The notes beneath the pieces are model-generated. The model made no database searches. It saw only the letters and a program-made list of their open reading frames with translations, and had not been told where the DNA came from. Positions 56,143-64,000 of a stretch of DNA of 64,000 bases are shown in pieces. This DNA comes from Palleronia salina (GTDB lineage Bacteria; Pseudomonadota; Alphaproteobacteria; Rhodobacterales; Rhodobacteraceae). The position numbers and the translations under genes are program-made. The DNA is taken from positions 93,935 through 157,934 of the forward strand of contig NZ_FQZA01000008.1 in assembly GCF_900141995.1 (NCBI RefSeq), read 5' to 3'. How positions within the stretch are numbered: the stretch's first letter is position 1; every line of letters begins with the position of its first letter.

Positions 56143-57033
56143 CTAGCGGGACAGGATGCGCACCCGCTCCATCCGCGCGATATCGCCCAGGTCGGCCTCG
56201 TAGATCGTCGTCAGGTCGTCCAGCAGGTCCTGGTTCCAATCCGGGAGGTCCGGCTGGGCCATGATCGCGTCGGGATCGGCGAACTTGTCGAGAAAGGCCG
56301 CGATGATCCGCCGCTCGATGGTCCGCGACTTGGGCGGGTGTGCGGCCAGGTAGGCCCGGAGGCGGGGCATCCCCTCGTCGCACATCAGGTGGCGTGTCAG
56401 GTCGAAACGGCCCGTCAGGTGCAGGTCGGGGCCAACGCCCGCCATCGTGCGCATGAGCTCTTCCCACAGAAGCGGCATGTCCTCGTAGCACCACAGCGTG
56501 AGCGTCGCGTCCGGGCAGGCCTCGAGAAGCTGGCGCACCGGCACCGACCAGCGCAGTTGGCGCGGATCGGTCCCTCCCATCAGCCGGTCGTAGCCGACGT
56601 CGTCGCCCGCGGCGGAGACGATCGCCGGCAGGAACGTCGTCATGTCCCGCACGCACATGTGGAAATCCACGGGGTGGTCGGGGAAGATATTGCGCAGCCA
56701 CCCGGCCTTGTACATCCGCGGGTAAAGCTGGCCCTCGCCCACGGCCATGGCGGGGACCGATATGAAGCTGGAATTGCTCAGCACCAGGTGGTCGGGGCTG
56801 GCACCTTCCAGGATGGTTTCGAGCACTGCGTCCTGGGTGTCGGGATCGGCCGGTTTGCCCATGAGCGTGTTCAGCACGTCGCGCAGGACCGGGCGGTAGC
56901 GCGACGGCCCCGGCACGCAGACGCCCGCGTGGTCCAGCGCATCGCGGTTGCGCAGGAGCGATTTGATCAGTCGTTCGCCCTCGGTCATGTGGGCGCCGAT
57001 ATGGAAGCTGATTCGCATGGGCTGTTCGGTCAT
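56143..57033 (-). CDS. Hypothetical protein, sulfotransferase-like features
   Basis: A 296-residue soluble protein. It opens MTEQPMRISFHIGAHMTEGE and includes LVLSNSSFISVPAMA, DHPVDFHMCVRDMTTFLPAI and LTLWCYEDMPLLWEELM. The layout (GxH at the start, a CVRD strand, a late helical part) recalls nucleotide-sulfate sulfotransferases, but a clear PAPS loop is not visible. The start could also be ATG 57051 or 57018. It is divergent from the permease gene. Confidence 0.5.
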   Translation of the reverse strand: MTEQPMRISFHIGAHMTEGERLIKSLLRNRDALDHAGVCVPGPSRYRPVLRDVLNTLMGKPADPDTQDAVLETILEGASPDHLVLSNSSFISVPAMAVGEGQLYPRMYKAGWLRNIFPDHPVDFHMCVRDMTTFLPAIVSAAGDDVGYDRLMGGTDPRQLRWSVPVRQLLEACPDATLTLWCYEDMPLLWEELMRTMAGVGPDLHLTGRFDLTRHLMCDEGMPRLRAYLAAHPPKSRTIERRIIAAFLDKFADPDAIMAQPDLPDWNQDLLDDLTTIYEADLGDIARMERVRILSR

Positions 57034-57155
57034 CGTCCCCGGTCCTAGCATGGTGCTGTCCACGAATTGAGGCATAATCGCGCAAGCCCGCCGGACGCGG
57101 CATGGAGGCCGCATTGACGGTTTTCCACCGCCGCGGGCTGGGCTAAGACACGGCC

Positions 57156-58817
57156 ATGGCCGATAAAATGAGTCAGATTTCACCGCCCGCGCGCCGCGTT
57201 TCATCGGCCATCGACGGCTGGTCGATCGGGGCCGCCCTGATCGCCGGGCTGGTCCTGCTGCCCATCGCCGCCGTGGTGTGGATGGCCCTGTTCCCGACCG
57301 AGCCGATCTGGGGCCACCTGATCTCGACCACGCTGCCGCGTTACATGAGCAACTCGCTGGTGCTCATGGCGGGGGTCGGCGCGCTGGCCGCGACGGTGGG
57401 GACCGTCACCGCGTGGCTGGTGGTGATGTACGACTTCCCCGGGCGGCGCTGGCTGGAGTGGGGGCTTTTGCTGCCGCTGGCCGTGCCGGCCTATGTGGGG
57501 GCCTATGCGCTGACCGATTTCCTGGAATACGCAGGGCCCGTGCAGACCGGCCTGCGCGCGCTGATGGGATGGGAAAGTGCGCGCGATTATGCCTTCCCCG
57601 AGGTCCGGTCGCGGGGCGCGGCGCTTCTGGTGCTGGCCGCATCGCTGTTTCCCTATGTCTACCTGATGGCCCGCGCCGCCTTCCGCGAGCAGTCGGGCCG
57701 CACGCTCGAGGTGGCGCGGGCGCTGGGCGCGGGGCCGGTCGCCCGGTTCTGGCGCGTGGGCCTGCCCATGGCGCGCCCCGCCATCGCGGCCGGAACCGCC
57801 ATCGTGATGATGGAGACGATCAACGATTTCGGTGTCGTGGAATATTTCGGGGTGCAGACCCTGACCACCGGGATCTTCACCGTCTGGCTGGAGATGCGCA
57901 ACGCCGGCGGCGCGGCGCAGATCGCCTGCGTGATCCTGGCGCTGGTCCTGGCGCTGGTGACGCTGGAAAAGCTGTCGCGCCGCCGGTCGCGCTTCTTCCG
58001 GCTGTCGCGCAGCGATGTGCCATTGACGCGCGCGCGGCTGGCGGGCGGGCAGGCGGCCCTTGCAAGCCTGGCCTGCCTGCTGCCCTTCGTCTTCGGCTTC
58101 GTGCTGCCGGTGGGGGTGCTGTCGCACCATGCCTGGGTCAACGCCCATGCCTGGATCGACCCGGATCTCGGCCGCGCGCTGTGGCACACGCTGGCCACCG
58201 GGGGGGCCGCGGCGGGGCTGACGGTGACGGGGGCGCTGGTGCTGGTCTATGGCGTGCGGCTGGCCCGCGCGACCCTGCCGCGGTTGCTGCTGCCCGTGAC
58301 CACCATCGGCTACGCGGCGCCGGGCGCGGTGCTGGGCGTGGGGATCCTGCTTCCGCTGGCGGCTTTCGACCACGCGCTGGCCGATACGTGGCTGGCCATC
58401 ACCGGGACCGACCCGGGCCTGATCCTCACCGGCTCGGCCGCGGCCATCGTGCTGGCCTACATGGTGCGTTTCTTCGCCATCGCCCAGGGCGCCGCCGACG
58501 CGGCCATGGGGCGCGTGGCCCCCAGCCTGCCCATGGCCGCGCGCGCGCTGGGGCGCAGCCCCGGGGCCACCCTGCGGGCGGTCTACCTGCCGCTGATCCG
58601 CGGATCCGTAGGCACGGCGCTGCTGCTGGTCTTCGTCGACTGCGTGAAGGAGCTTCCCGCGACGCTGCTGCTGCGGCCCTTCAACTACAACACGCTGGCC
58701 ACGCGGGTCTACGAACAGGCATCGCTCGAGCGCATCGGCGAGGCCGCACCGGCCGCCCTTCTGGTCATGCTGGTGGGGCTCGGCGCAGTTGCGATCCTGG
58801 CGCGCGCCAACCGCTGA
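57156..58817 (+). CDS. Iron(III)-type ABC transporter permease (FbpB-like)
   Basis: A 553-residue permease with two fused BPD_transp_1 halves and about twelve helices. EAA-type loops are EVARALGAGPVARFWRVGLP (first half) and MAARALGRSPGATLRAVYLP (second half). The length and the two-half layout are those of FbpB/AfuB and related thiamine or iron permeases. The start of the second half (GLILTGSAAAIVLAYMVRFF) is typical. No binding protein or ATPase lies beside it in the window. Confidence 0.88.
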   Translation: MADKMSQISPPARRVSSAIDGWSIGAALIAGLVLLPIAAVVWMALFPTEPIWGHLISTTLPRYMSNSLVLMAGVGALAATVGTVTAWLVVMYDFPGRRWLEWGLLLPLAVPAYVGAYALTDFLEYAGPVQTGLRALMGWESARDYAFPEVRSRGAALLVLAASLFPYVYLMARAAFREQSGRTLEVARALGAGPVARFWRVGLPMARPAIAAGTAIVMMETINDFGVVEYFGVQTLTTGIFTVWLEMRNAGGAAQIACVILALVLALVTLEKLSRRRSRFFRLSRSDVPLTRARLAGGQAALASLACLLPFVFGFVLPVGVLSHHAWVNAHAWIDPDLGRALWHTLATGGAAAGLTVTGALVLVYGVRLARATLPRLLLPVTTIGYAAPGAVLGVGILLPLAAFDHALADTWLAITGTDPGLILTGSAAAIVLAYMVRFFAIAQGAADAAMGRVAPSLPMAARALGRSPGATLRAVYLPLIRGSVGTALLLVFVDCVKELPATLLLRPFNYNTLATRVYEQASLERIGEAAPAALLVMLVGLGAVAILARANR

Positions 58818-58832
58818 CGCGCGCACCGGCCA

Positions 58833-58861
58833 TGGACAAGGACCGGCCCCTGGTCTTATAC
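58833..58861 (+). promoter_or_regulatory. Promoter of tRNA-Thr
   Basis: TGGACA (58833-58838), a 17-bp spacer and TTATAC (58856-58861), ten bases before the mature tRNA 5' end. The spacing is ideal for sigma-70. Confidence 0.6.
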
Positions 58862-58870
58862 GGACCGCGT

Positions 58871-58946
58871 GCCTCTATAGCTCAGCTGGTAGAGCAACTG
58901 ATTTGTAATCAGTAGGTCGCGGGTTCGACTCCTGCTGGGGGCACCA
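58871..58946 (+). tRNA. tRNA-Thr (anticodon TGT)
   Basis: A 76-nt cloverleaf with encoded CCA. Acceptor GCCTCTA pairs with TGGGGGC (with G-T pairs), the D arm is GCTCAGCTGGTAGAGC, anticodon stem-loop CTGATTTGTAATCAG carries TGT, and the T arm GGTTCGACTCC closes the molecule. It reads ACA and related Thr codons. It is the only RNA gene seen in the window. Confidence 0.95.
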
Positions 58947-59179
58947 ATCAAATCGAACGCCGGAACGGATTGTCGCGGCCGTGTTGGGCGAGCCGAACGC
59001 GCTTGCGTCCAGCGGATCCGCCCGGGCCGATGGCAGCCTTCCGCCCCCTGTCCCAGCTTGACCCTGCGGAACCGGCTGCCTAATGCTGTCTCAGTTCATT
59101 TACGTATCCTTTGACGCTGCCCACGCGGCGCACCCAGTTTTACCGCCCCGCGTGATTTTCAGAACCTGAGGGGCCCACG

Positions 59180-62100
59180 ATGTCACTTGACCGCTATTCC
59201 GCCGTCACGGGGGGTGTCGCCGACGGCCTCAAGTATGGTCGCAACGTCCTGGATGGTATCGGCGCCGCCGTCACCGCGGGACAGGCGGGGATGTTCGTCT
59301 ACGGCAAGTCCAAGGACTTCACCGACGGCGTGCCGTGGAAGCTGGACGCGGTGAAATACACGCTGGCCGCGGTGAACGTCGTGTCGCCCCTTAAGGCGCC
59401 GATCAAGGTTCTGCAAGCCGCGGTCACCAACGTGGAACGGCCCGTCGAGACCATCAAGGAAGTGCAGGACAGGCTGGACGGCATCACCCTGCAAAGCACG
59501 CTCGATCAGCGCCAGACGTTCAACGCCATCTTCAAGGTCAAGGATTTCCTGGCGGCGATGGACTTTTCCATCGCGCTGGTACGCGATCCGCTGACGGTAC
59601 TGATTTCCGGGCTCGAACTGGCCTCGCGCGGAAGCACCAACCAGTACCACGCCATGAACGGCAACCTGGACTACCACCTCGGCCGTCTCGGCATCGGGGC
59701 GAGCGCGGCAGAGGATCCTGCGGCCCAAAGCACGTCCACCGAAGGCTGGGCGTTCGCCGATTTGCAGGCGGGCCTCGACGCCGAGTCCGCGGTGCGCATC
59801 GATCGTCTTGTCGCAGTCACGCCGCAGGTCACGGCGGTGAACGAGGCGTTCGAGAACCTCCTGGGGATCTTCGATCGGATCGACTTCGACTCGATCAACC
59901 TCGAACTGTCCGGGGTCGAGGAAATCGGCAAACTGCTGGACAAGTTGAAGGTGCCGCTGGACATCGCGCTCAATGCGATCGACCCGATCCGGCCGCTGCT
60001 GGACGCCATCGGCCTGGTCTCGCAGCTCGTGGACTCGGTGGTCGATTTCATCGTCGAGTCCCTTGGGCTCGGCGGTCTTATGGATGCCGCGGAAGAGGCG
60101 ATTGCCGACCTGCTGCCGCCTATCGATCTGCTGGACGCGTTCTTCGATCTGATCAAGCCGCTGGTCGAGGGGCTGGAGCAGTTCATCGACAATGCCCTGG
60201 GCGCGTTCGACATGATGGACGCGGTGACCGAAGCCGCGTTCGGCAACGGCTTCGGCGATGCCCTGAACAGTTTCGCGGGCTGGTCCAACGACCTCGATAA
60301 CGTGCTGCGCGGGGACGAGGGCGATGACGCGCTCGACGCCCTGGGCGGCGACGATACGATCTATGGCGGCGCCGGCAACGACGTGATCGTGGCGGGCACC
60401 GGTGATGACGAGATCTGGGGCGAGGCGGGCGACGATTTCATCCACTTCAATGCCAGCTTCACCGGGTACGAACTGGCCCGCGAACGCCTGCCCGGCGATA
60501 CCGACCAGGCGACCGGCGACATTGTCGTCAGCCACGTGCGCCCCTTCGGCACGTTCAATACCGGCGTCGACATCCTGCGTGACCTGGATGACGGCGATAT
60601 CGTCGCCTTCACCGATATCGCCTTCACCGGGGCCGAACTGAAATCCGCGTTCATCGGCGGCTCGGTCCTGACCGGATCGGCGCGCAACGACCTGATGTTC
60701 CTCAACTCCACCGGAACGCGGATCGACGGGTACTACGTGGCCGAAGGGCTGGAGGGCGACGACCGCATCTTCGGCTCCACCGGCGATGACAGGCTGATCG
60801 GGGGGGCGGGCAACGACGTTCTGCTGCCGGGCCTGGGCGACGACGAGGCCCTCGGCGGGACGGGAGACGACACCTTCCAGGTCCTGGCCGGCAGCCTCGG
60901 AAGCCTGCGCGTCGACTTGGGCGAGGGGACCGCGTTCGGGCAAGGGTCCGACACGCTGGTCGATATCGAGAACGTCATCCTGCAGCCCGGGCAAAAGCAC
61001 TTCGTGCGCGGCACCGACGACCCCAACGCCATCTATACCGCCGATGGCCAGGACGTGATCACCGGGCGCGGCGGGTCCGATTTCATCCGCACGGGCGGCG
61101 AGGACGATTTCATCGTCGCGGGGGCCGGTGCGGACACGATCGACGCCGGCTCGGGCCGCGATGTCATGATATCGGGCAGCGCGGCAGCGCTGGGCGTCAC
61201 CGACACCTATATCGGCGGCGACGGGTTCGACGTGGTGTCCTACACCGGGGAATCGACCACCATCCGCGACGATGTGAACGCGGTGAACGACGACCCCTCG
61301 ATCCTTCAGACCGTGAAGAATTACATGGCCGAGACCGCGGCCAGCGGCCGGGTCGAGATCGACGGGACCACGGGGCGTATCGCCCGGTTCGACGCCGACG
61401 GCACCCAGGTGGCCACCGACGAGACCGACGGGGTCGAGGGGTTCATGGGATCCGACGTGGCCGACCTGCTGGTCGGCGGCCCGGTGGCGTCCTGGCTTCA
61501 CGGGGCCGGTGGCGACGACGTGATCCGTACCAACGGGACCGAGCACATCTTCGGCGGCCGGGGCGACGACCTGATCCTGGCGCAGCGCGTGGATGGCGGC
61601 GCGACCCAGCTGCAGATCGACGGCGGACAGGGCGAGGACCGGCTCGAGCTCGATGGCGTCGGACCCGCGCGCTGGTTCTACCGGGTGGAAAGCAGCATCG
61701 CCCTCACCCTGCGCGCGTTCGAGATCGGCACCGAGGGCGAGGATCTGCGCAACACGCCCAACGCGTTCTTCTCGATCAAGCCGCGCGATGTCGAGGCGAT
61801 CAAGCTTGGTGACTACGCCGATCACGCGATCTACGAGCCGGGCGGCACCCGCCCCACCACCTTCGAGCTGGGCGGCGGCGACGACCGCTTCGACGGCGAG
61901 AACGGCTTCGCCGAGGTGTTCGCGGCCGAAGGCGACGATATCGGCAATTTCGACAGGGGCGGCGGCGGCATTTTTCACGGCGGCGCGGGCGCCGATTTCT
62001 CGGTCTGGAGCGACACGACCCGCGAGAACGCGGCCCTGATGGGGGCGGGCACGGACCGCGTCGTCATCAAGCGCTTCTTCGGGCACGCCGATGGCGGCGA

Positions 62101-64000
62101 CGGGTTCGACACCATCGGCTTCGACGTCGCGTTCCTGTCGCGCATCGTCGCCGATCTGGGCGCGGGCACCGTGGAATCCTTCAAGGGGCAGGCGACCATC
62201 AACGCCGAGCAGGTGGGCATGACGCTCGAAGGGTTCGAGCAGTTCATCGCCACCGGCTTCAACGATCGCGTCACCGGCAGCGGCGCGGACGAGCGTATCG
62301 TCGGGCGCGATGGCCGCGACACGCTGAACGGGGCAGGGGGCGCGGACGAGCTGTACGGGGGATCTGGAGACGACTCGATCCTGGGCGGCGACGGCGACGA
62401 CATCCTGCACGGCGGCGCGGGCAGCGATATCCTGGATGGCGGCGCGGGCGTCGATATGGCGTCCTACGTCTGGGCGCAGCCGGACGGGCTGGACGGGGGC
62501 TTCGTAACCACGGGATTTTCCGGCGTGACCGTCGATCTGGGCACAGGCAGCGCCCTGGGCGCCTTCGGCTCCGACACGTTGCGCAACATCGAGAACGTGG
62601 CGGGCGGCGCGGGCGACGACGCCCTGACCGGCGACGGGGCCGACAATATCCTGTCGGGAGGGCAGGGCGACGACACCCTGGTAGGCGGCGACGGCGCGGA
62701 TGTCCTCATCACCGGGAGTGGTTCCGACCTGGCAATCGGGGGGGCAGGAGACGACCGTATCGTCGTCGATCTCGGAACGGCCGAATCCCTCGTCGGCGGA
62801 ACGGGCGACGACACGCTCGATTTCGGCCTGCTCGACGGGCTGGTCGACGTCGACCTCGAAGCCGGAACCTACTCGGCACAGGTCGAGACGCTGGTCGCCC
62901 GGTGGGGCGTTCTCGACGTCGATGGTGACGGAACCGACGACGGCGACGGGTTCGAGGCGCGCCTGATCGGCGGTGACCTGCTGACGCCCGACGATGTCCT
63001 GCGAACCGATCCTCTGTTCTCGCGGGATCCCGGCGATCTTGCCCGGAACCTGCCCGAGCCCGGGGAAGACGGGTTTCTCGCCGCGCAGATCGAACAGGTC
63101 ATCCGCACCTTCGACGCATCAGGCGGGTTCACGGGCATCGAGCGGGTCAGGGGCGGGCTCAGCGATGACAACGTCCGCGGCAGCCGGTCGGCAGACTGGG
63201 TCGCCGGCGGCGAGGGCGCGGACACGCTCGATGGCGGCGACGGGAACGATACCCTGGATGGCGGGCAGGGCGCGGACCTGATCTATGGCGGCGCGGGGAG
63301 CGATTCTCTGACGGGCGGCGCGGGACCCGGGGCGGACTGGATCACCCCCGGCGGGGGCGACGACACGGTGGACGGGGGCGAGGGCAACGACATGGTGTCG
63401 TTCTCGGACCTGGGTGAGACGCCCGGGCGGACCAACCTGGATTACCGCCTGACCATCGATCTCGAGGCCGGGACGGCGGTCAGCCACGACGGCGCGGAGC
63501 GGATGAGCCTGCTGAATCTCGAGCGGGTGACGGGCACGATCTTCGCCGATTTCATCCGCGGCGACGCGGGCGCGAACCAGCTGCGGGGCCTGGGCGATTA
63601 CGACTGGTTCCTGGCGACCACCGGCCCCGACACGATCGACGGCGGCAACGGGCAAGACATGATCAGCTTCGTCGAGTGGCAGAACGCGGCCGCCAACACC
63701 ATCGGCGACGCCTTCGGGCCGCTGCCGCCCTCGGGCGCGCAGGCCACGGGGATTTACCTGGATTTAACCAATCCGGCCAACAATACGAACCTGGCCGCGG
63801 GGCTCGAGCTGACCAGCATCGAGCGGATCACCGGCTCGGGCCGGCAGGACGTGTTCTTCGGCGACGACCAGTCCAACGATTTCCGCGGCCTGGGCGATTT
63901 CGACTGGTTCGTCAGCTCCGATGGCGGGCGCGAACGGTATTTCGGGGGGGATGGCGACGACACGGTGACCTATTTCAACGCGCCCGGCGCGGTGACGGCG
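59180..64000 (+). CDS. Giant RTX (haemolysin-type calcium-binding repeat) protein, 3' end outside the window
   Basis: The frame is open from ATG 59180 to the window end (at least 1,607 residues), with TGAGGGG upstream. Residues 1-370 have no signal peptide and include hydrophobic helices (LLDKLKVPLDIALNAIDPI, LLDAIGLVSQLVDSVVDF). RTX nonapeptide blocks (GGxGxDxUx) occur at about 375-423, 524-570, 609-667, 755-803, 1031-1094, 1144-1217 and 1324-1407. The motif (L/F)RGLGD(Y/F)DWF recurs at 1468 and 1568, exactly 100 residues apart. It is probably exported by a type I system through a C-terminal signal and binds Ca2+ outside the cell. Confidence 0.88.
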   Translation, partial: MSLDRYSAVTGGVADGLKYGRNVLDGIGAAVTAGQAGMFVYGKSKDFTDGVPWKLDAVKYTLAAVNVVSPLKAPIKVLQAAVTNVERPVETIKEVQDRLDGITLQSTLDQRQTFNAIFKVKDFLAAMDFSIALVRDPLTVLISGLELASRGSTNQYHAMNGNLDYHLGRLGIGASAAEDPAAQSTSTEGWAFADLQAGLDAESAVRIDRLVAVTPQVTAVNEAFENLLGIFDRIDFDSINLELSGVEEIGKLLDKLKVPLDIALNAIDPIRPLLDAIGLVSQLVDSVVDFIVESLGLGGLMDAAEEAIADLLPPIDLLDAFFDLIKPLVEGLEQFIDNALGAFDMMDAVTEAAFGNGFGDALNSFAGWSNDLDNVLRGDEGDDALDALGGDDTIYGGAGNDVIVAGTGDDEIWGEAGDDFIHFNASFTGYELARERLPGDTDQATGDIVVSHVRPFGTFNTGVDILRDLDDGDIVAFTDIAFTGAELKSAFIGGSVLTGSARNDLMFLNSTGTRIDGYYVAEGLEGDDRIFGSTGDDRLIGGAGNDVLLPGLGDDEALGGTGDDTFQVLAGSLGSLRVDLGEGTAFGQGSDTLVDIENVILQPGQKHFVRGTDDPNAIYTADGQDVITGRGGSDFIRTGGEDDFIVAGAGADTIDAGSGRDVMISGSAAALGVTDTYIGGDGFDVVSYTGESTTIRDDVNAVNDDPSILQTVKNYMAETAASGRVEIDGTTGRIARFDADGTQVATDETDGVEGFMGSDVADLLVGGPVASWLHGAGGDDVIRTNGTEHIFGGRGDDLILAQRVDGGATQLQIDGGQGEDRLELDGVGPARWFYRVESSIALTLRAFEIGTEGEDLRNTPNAFFSIKPRDVEAIKLGDYADHAIYEPGGTRPTTFELGGGDDRFDGENGFAEVFAAEGDDIGNFDRGGGGIFHGGAGADFSVWSDTTRENAALMGAGTDRVVIKRFFGHADGGDGFDTIGFDVAFLSRIVADLGAGTVESFKGQATINAEQVGMTLEGFEQFIATGFNDRVTGSGADERIVGRDGRDTLNGAGGADELYGGSGDDSILGGDGDDILHGGAGSDILDGGAGVDMASYVWAQPDGLDGGFVTTGFSGVTVDLGTGSALGAFGSDTLRNIENVAGGAGDDALTGDGADNILSGGQGDDTLVGGDGADVLITGSGSDLAIGGAGDDRIVVDLGTAESLVGGTGDDTLDFGLLDGLVDVDLEAGTYSAQVETLVARWGVLDVDGDGTDDGDGFEARLIGGDLLTPDDVLRTDPLFSRDPGDLARNLPEPGEDGFLAAQIEQVIRTFDASGGFTGIERVRGGLSDDNVRGSRSADWVAGGEGADTLDGGDGNDTLDGGQGADLIYGGAGSDSLTGGAGPGADWITPGGGDDTVDGGEGNDMVSFSDLGETPGRTNLDYRLTIDLEAGTAVSHDGAERMSLLNLERVTGTIFADFIRGDAGANQLRGLGDYDWFLATTGPDTIDGGNGQDMISFVEWQNAAANTIGDAFGPLPPSGAQATGIYLDLTNPANNTNLAAGLELTSIERITGSGRQDVFFGDDQSNDFRGLGDFDWFVSSDGGRERYFGGDGDDTVTYFNAPGAVTA

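Noticed and set aside
59183..62410. A 1,075-codon open frame on the minus strand opposite the RTX gene
   Set aside because: It is the mirror of a GC-rich repeat gene in register. The protein has no recognisable domain and consists of Val/Asp/Ala/Arg strings, while the plus strand has clear RTX motifs.
62600..63400. Regular GC-rich repeats that could be mistaken for a tandem DNA repeat or CRISPR-like array
   Set aside because: They are degenerate at DNA level and follow the 27-bp codon pattern of RTX nonapeptides in one reading frame.

Overview
The window is GC-rich (roughly two thirds G+C), gene-dense chromosomal DNA that looks like a Rhodobacteraceae (Roseobacter-group) alphaproteobacterium. 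This rests on gene content: NDUFA12 next to a DUF2155 gene and aat-accC-accB, GapR/DUF2312, a two-subunit pntAB, a DUF1127 protein, a BolA-like protein, and an RTX giant. I see no rRNA, CRISPR array, insertion sequence or phage genes. One tRNA gene is present. All family names come from reading the protein sequences, not from database searches.

Layout. 1-7.9 kb: the 3' end of pepN, a DJ-1/PfpI protein, an acyltransferase, two tandem lytic-transglycosylase-like genes, gatB, three tandem tiny lipoproteins, DUF4177, bolA-like and a J-domain protein. 8-12.7 kb: a class-I glutamine amidotransferase, a periplasmic protein, an M23 peptidase, and a kynU-SDR pair that overlaps by 4 bp. 12.7-15.9 kb: pntAB with a strong terminator. 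16-21 kb: a glycerol block (glpD, glpK) followed by a K+-channel-like gene, with a broken homocysteine S-methyltransferase gene between glpD and glpK. 21-26 kb: a photolyase-like gene with unusual domain order, an iron alcohol dehydrogenase, clpP and clpX. 26-32 kb: RidA, NDUFA12, DUF2155, aat, accC, accB, small unknowns and a DUF1989 gene, followed by an AT-richer islet with an interrupted small membrane-protein gene.

32.5-45 kb is the most coherent system. An operon (substrate-binding protein, livH, livM, livG, livF, acs) is divergent from a short-chain-acyl-type XRE regulator, a receiver-only response regulator, a two-TM protein and a symporter-STAC-histidine kinase. Together they look like a sensing, uptake and activation module for a short-chain carboxylate such as acetate or propionate. 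Repeated TGTAAA motifs lie in the shared control region.

45-49.3 kb: an orphan FliM-like gene, then a GbsR/MarR-type regulator transcribed with cydA-cydB, with a perfect 18-bp palindrome just after the predicted start of transcription. 49.5-58.8 kb: DUF1127, small membrane proteins, a sulfurtransferase/phosphatase-like gene, and an acyl-CoA dehydrogenase divergent from an APH-like kinase that is coupled to a degenerate FadJ-like protein. This last set recalls ACAD10/11 and Lva 4-hydroxyacyl-CoA chemistry. Then gapR, an unknown gene and an orphan iron-type ABC permease. 58.8-64 kb: tRNA-Thr(UGU) and a giant RTX protein (more than 1,607 residues) that runs off the window.
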